This document shows, piece by piece, positions 5,069 through 7,628 of a stretch of 7,628 nt of DNA. Position 1 is the stretch's first letter; every line of letters starts with the position of its first letter. The DNA is taken from positions 1 to 7,628 of the forward strand of contig JAGQSI010000085.1 in assembly GCA_020439605.1 (NCBI GenBank), in the 5' to 3' direction. A program made the position numbers and the translations under genes. Under the pieces are notes generated by a model. That model searched no databases, was not told the DNA's origin, and worked only from the letters and a program-made list of their open reading frames with translations. This DNA comes from Acidimicrobiales bacterium. GTDB taxonomy: Bacteria; Actinomycetota; Acidimicrobiia; Acidimicrobiales; Iamiaceae.

Positions 5069-7483
5069 ATGAGCAGGCGTACTCGTTCGATCGTTGTTGC
5101 TGTCTTTGTGCTGATGGCATCGTTGGTAGGCACTTCGGTGTCTCCCGCTGGCGCTGCAACGCCGGGGTTTGAGCCATTCGGTTCATGGTCCGCGTTGGTA
5201 CAGCGCGTACATACGGATCTAGTGGCTTCGGCGCCGTCCTCATCTGTGTTGTCAACGTGGACCCGCGACCTTGATGCCGGAACAAAATCTGAAGGGCATC
5301 TGGTTGACTCGCTGCGCCGAGGGAGCGAGAACACAACCAACGTGGATCCCGCCACCCGACTGTATCGGGCTTTCATGGGGCGCACCCCCGATGCTGGTGG
5401 GCTGAAGTTCTGGGTTGCGCGTCGCCGGAGCGGAGCATGGACCCTGATTCGGTCCGCCAACTATTTTGCGGAGTCCTCCGAGTTCAAGGCGAAGTACGGC
5501 CCCTTGAGCAACCGTGCGTTCGTCACGCTGATCTATACCGATGTCATGGGTCGTCCAGCCGATACCGGGGGCGTGAACTACTGGACAGCGCAGCTTGATA
5601 AGGGCAGCAAGTCTCGTGGCGCGGTGATGGTTGGGTTCTCGGAATCGTCCGAGTACAAGAACAGACAACGCGAGAACGTTGATGTGGCGGTCGCGTACAT
5701 CTTCCTGTTGAACAAGACGCCCAACACGACCGAGGTTACTGATTGGGTTACCCGCCAGAAGGCCGGTACCACCCACGCTGCGTTGGCGAAGGAACTGTTG
5801 GACACTGCGGCCTATTCGAAGCACATCACTGGGGTGGCACCTACCGCCCCAGGTGCTCCCTCTGCAGTGGTCGCATCGCCCGGCAATGGCCAGGCAGCAC
5901 TGATCTGGGATACCCCGTCATCAAGTGGTGGAATGACGATCACCGGCTATGTCATCACCCCCTACATCGGAGCGACAGCGCAGACCCCGGTGAACTCAAC
6001 AGGCAACGCGACTACCAAGGTCATCACCGGTCTCGTCAACGGCACGGCCTACACATTCAAGGTCTCAGCAACCAATGGTGTTGGAACCGGTGCGCAATCA
6101 AATGCTTCCTCAGCCGCAACTCCTTCTGCGTCTCTGAGTGCTCCAGGAGCACCAACCGCCGTTACCGCCACTGCTGGAAACGCTCAGGTCTCTCTATCCT
6201 GGGGCGCACCTGGCTCCAATGGCGGCTCCACGATTATCGGCTATGTGATTACGCCCTACATCGGTGCTGCCGCTCAGAGCCCTACCTACACCACCGGTAG
6301 CTCCACCACACGGGTGGTCACCGGGCTGACCAACGGCACTGCTTACACGTTCAAGGTCGCAGCGCTCAACGGCGTCGGCACCGGCGCTCAGTCTTCATCG
6401 TCGAGCACGGTTACGCCCACCGCACCAGCGCTGGCTGCCAAGGCCATCTCCGTGGGCGACACTCATAGCTGTGCGGTTCTGACAAGCGGGTCTGTGCGCT
6501 GTTGGGGTGACAACAGCCAAGGCCAGTTGGGCAATGGGTCAAATGCGGCTTCGCTGACACCAAAGGCGGTTTCGTCCATCACAAATGCCAAGTCGGTCTC
6601 AGCGGGCAGCAGCCATACCTGCGCTGTTTTGACCACGGGTGCCGTGCGTTGTTGGGGATCCAACATTCAGGGCAAGCTCGGCAACGGTTCCACCAATGCG
6701 TCCACCGTTCCCGTGGCGGTTTCTGGAATCACCAATGCAACGACTGTGTCTGCAGGCTCGACCCACTCATGCGCTGTTTTGAGTACAGGCGCAGTGAGGT
6801 GCTGGGGCTACAGCGGAGATGGCAAGCTCGGCAACGGTTCCACCAATGCGTCGTCGGTGCCGGTTGCAGTGACCGGGATAGCGAATGCGGTGGGCGTAAC
6901 CGCTGCGAGTGCACATTCTTGTGCGGTGCTCAGCACCGGTGGCGTGAAATGTTGGGGTTACAACCTCTTTGGGAGGTTGGGTAACGGATCTTCCACGGCC
7001 TCGACCGTTCCGGTGAACGTGTCGGGCATATCGAACGCCGTGTCGGTATCTGCAAAGGGCAACCACACATGTGCGGTGCTCAGCACCGGTGGTGTGAAGT
7101 GCTGGGGACGCAACTCCTCGGGGCAGCTAGGCAACGGATCTTGGACAGACTCGTCGGTGCCGGTGAGCGTGTCCGCCATCACCACAGCGAAGGCCGGGGT
7201 TGTAGGAGGATCCCATTCGTGTGCGGTGCTGGCCTCAGGCGGCGCTCAGTGCTGGGGATTCAACCAGAGCGGTGCGTTGGGCAACGGAAGCTCTGTTACC
7301 TCCTACACGCCGGTAGCAGTGTCGGCTATTACAAGTGCGGTTTCGATCGGTGCTGCGGACAAGAACTCCTGCGCCCTTCTGTCCAGCGGGTCTGTGCGCT
7401 GTTGGGGTGACAACGCCTACGGTCAGTTGGGCAACGGCACAAAGACGTACTCTCTGGTGCCTGTGTTGGTGTCCGGTTTCTGA
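5069..7483 (+). CDS. Secreted DUF4214 / fibronectin type III / RCC1 seven-bladed propeller protein
   Basis: An 804-residue exported protein of unknown function. Residues 1-29 are a Sec-type signal peptide: Arg-rich start, hydrophobic core IVVAVFVLMASLVG, and a probable cut after AGA at 27-29. Residues about 41-252 hold four DUF4214-like repeats of about 50 residues: the first degenerate (41-86), the second from 95, the third the clearest (149-198, with YTDVMGRPADTGGVNYW), the fourth 205-252. Two FN3 domains follow (about 259-352 and 357-451). Residues 455-804 are seven RCC1-type repeats of exactly 50 residues with core HSCAVLSTGGVKCWG and GxLGNGS, which should close into a seven-bladed beta-propeller. 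All 14 cysteines lie here, two per blade, C-x9-C. There is no LPXTG motif or C-terminal membrane anchor, so it is probably released or held non-covalently at the surface. Binding or adhesion is inference. The ATG has a strong ribosome binding site. Confidence 0.92.
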   Translation: MSRRTRSIVVAVFVLMASLVGTSVSPAGAATPGFEPFGSWSALVQRVHTDLVASAPSSSVLSTWTRDLDAGTKSEGHLVDSLRRGSENTTNVDPATRLYRAFMGRTPDAGGLKFWVARRRSGAWTLIRSANYFAESSEFKAKYGPLSNRAFVTLIYTDVMGRPADTGGVNYWTAQLDKGSKSRGAVMVGFSESSEYKNRQRENVDVAVAYIFLLNKTPNTTEVTDWVTRQKAGTTHAALAKELLDTAAYSKHITGVAPTAPGAPSAVVASPGNGQAALIWDTPSSSGGMTITGYVITPYIGATAQTPVNSTGNATTKVITGLVNGTAYTFKVSATNGVGTGAQSNASSAATPSASLSAPGAPTAVTATAGNAQVSLSWGAPGSNGGSTIIGYVITPYIGAAAQSPTYTTGSSTTRVVTGLTNGTAYTFKVAALNGVGTGAQSSSSSTVTPTAPALAAKAISVGDTHSCAVLTSGSVRCWGDNSQGQLGNGSNAASLTPKAVSSITNAKSVSAGSSHTCAVLTTGAVRCWGSNIQGKLGNGSTNASTVPVAVSGITNATTVSAGSTHSCAVLSTGAVRCWGYSGDGKLGNGSTNASSVPVAVTGIANAVGVTAASAHSCAVLSTGGVKCWGYNLFGRLGNGSSTASTVPVNVSGISNAVSVSAKGNHTCAVLSTGGVKCWGRNSSGQLGNGSWTDSSVPVSVSAITTAKAGVVGGSHSCAVLASGGAQCWGFNQSGALGNGSSVTSYTPVAVSAITSAVSIGAADKNSCALLSSGSVRCWGDNAYGQLGNGTKTYSLVPVLVSGF
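5189..5824 (+). repeat. Four DUF4214-like protein repeats
   Basis: Encodes residues 41-252 of the secreted protein. The repeat pattern is a helix with LYR or IYT, then GRTPD or GRPAD followed by Gly-Gly and FW or YW, a Lys/Ser/Gly turn, and a helix ending in a SSEF or SSEY motif. Units two (RAFMGRTPDAGGLKFW) and three (TDVMGRPADTGGVNYW) are clear. Units one (ending in the DSLRRGS region) and four (IFLLNKTPNTTEVTDW) are degenerate but in phase. DUF4214 is found in bacterial extracellular proteins; its function is not established. Confidence 0.7.
5843..6421 (+). repeat. Tandem pair of fibronectin type III domains
   Basis: Encodes residues about 259-352 and 357-451. Both units open with APGAP, have a tryptophan in strand B (near 280 and 378), share GYVITPYIGA, NGTAYTFKV and NGVGTGAQS, and end in a Thr-Pro linker. 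The proteins are very alike but their codons differ widely at synonymous positions. They probably act as spacers between the DUF4214 region and the propeller, or bind surface polymers. Confidence 0.85.
6431..7480 (+). repeat. Seven tandem 150-bp RCC1 (beta-propeller) repeats
   Basis: Seven units of exactly 150 bp (6431, 6581, 6731, 6881, 7031, 7181, 7331) end on the last sense codon. Cysteines fall at residues 468, 518, 568, 618, 668, 718, 768 and 478, 528, 578, 628, 678, 728, 778, with no insertion or deletion. Exact DNA identities link some units: 32 bp at 6671-6702 and 6821-6852, 23 bp at 6920-6942 and 7070-7092, and 30 bp at 6485-6514 and 7385-7414. Seven blades match RCC1 itself and the secreted Streptomyces inhibitor BLIP-II. 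Confidence 0.93.
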
Positions 7484-7498
7484 GCCAGCGGGGCTCAG
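7480..7498. terminator. Hairpin on the stop codons of two convergent genes, candidate bidirectional terminator
   Basis: CTGAGCC (7480-7486), a 5-nt loop (7487-7491) and GGCTCAG (7492-7498) form a perfect 7-bp GC-rich stem. The left arm contains the TGA of the secreted protein gene (7481-7483); the right arm contains the TGA of the minus-strand gene (7495-7497). No strong T-tract follows on either strand (GGTTCTAG on +), so it would be an actinobacterial-type terminator without poly-U, or Rho may be needed. Confidence 0.55.
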
Positions 7499-7628
7499 GG
7501 TTCTAGCGGGATCCATTCCTGAACTGATTGGTCCCAGTAAACCCACCTCGAGTTGTTGTGATCGAACTGGATGTAGGTATCGCGTGCGTCGTCCCAGATG
7601 GGCCCGTCACCGTTAGCTGCGTTTGGCG
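7495..7628 (-). CDS. C-terminal end of an unidentified protein; 5' part outside window
   Basis: On the minus strand the frame from 7626 down to the TGA at 7497-7495 is open to the window edge and gives 43 residues rich in Trp, Asp, Asn and Tyr. It contains IWDDARDTYIQFDHNNSRW followed by VYWDQSVQEWIPLEP. The two near-repeated halves (YIQFD..NSRW and VYWD..VQEW) look like the short aromatic strand repeats found at the C-terminus of some actinobacterial proteins. The other two minus-strand frames contain stops, and this composition is not what a random frame gives. The gene converges on the secreted protein gene, with 11 nt between the two stop codons, and shares its terminator hairpin. Function not recognised. 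Confidence 0.6.
   Translation of the reverse strand, partial: PNAANGDGPIWDDARDTYIQFDHNNSRWVYWDQSVQEWIPLEP

Noticed and set aside
5252..5824. 190-codon open frame on the minus strand inside the secreted protein gene
   Set aside because: It is antisense to the clear DUF4214 repeat region, has no recognisable domain, and its openness follows from the codon bias of the sense gene. Similar antisense and frame-shifted frames lie over the helicase, uppS and the propeller region.
6431..7480. 150-bp tandem repeats as a CRISPR array or satellite DNA
   Set aside because: The period is a whole number of codons, the repeats encode RCC1 blades in one continuous frame, and variation is mostly at synonymous or loop positions.

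Overview
The window looks like an ordinary chromosomal stretch of a high-GC (my impression, not computed) actinobacterium. Acidimicrobiia (Ilumatobacter/Microthrix-like) is my best guess. The reasons are the pairing of uppS with recO, frequent GTG/TTG starts, and a secreted protein joining DUF4214-like, fibronectin type III and RCC1 domains. The taxonomic call is inference.

Layout, left to right. (1) The 3' part of an NAD(P)-dependent epimerase/dehydratase gene runs in from the left edge on + (1-646). Its reading frame is open to the edge, so its N-terminal Rossmann half lies outside. (2) On the minus strand, a YihY/BrkB-family membrane protein gene (2569-3483) is followed by a DinG-type Fe-S helicase gene (635-2524 or 2551). 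They probably form a two-gene operon. The helicase 3' end overlaps the epimerase 3' end by 12 bp, tail to tail. (3) A 56-bp divergent gap (3484-3539) separates this pair from uppS (3540-4253) and recO (4274-4981) on +, 20 bp apart and probably co-transcribed. These supply undecaprenyl (or shorter) isoprenoid carrier synthesis and recombinational repair. (4) After an 87-bp gap with its own candidate promoter and a good ribosome binding site comes an 804-residue exported protein (5069-7483): signal peptide, four DUF4214-like repeats, two FN3 domains and a seven-bladed RCC1-type propeller. (5) A perfect 7-bp hairpin sits on the stop codon of that gene. The 3' end of a further gene, on minus (7495-7628), reads in from the right edge and ends in the other arm of the same hairpin.

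The first four genes with assignable functions are housekeeping types with recognisable motifs. The unusual part is the secreted propeller protein. Its seven blades are in exact 50-residue register with no indel, each has a C-x9-C pair, and they end on the last codon. At DNA level the first and last blades share a 30-bp identity exactly 900 bp apart, and two adjacent blade pairs share identities exactly 150 bp apart. This suggests recent recombination or gene conversion within the array. I see no CRISPR array, insertion sequence, tRNA, rRNA or integration site, and no convincing new multi-gene system.
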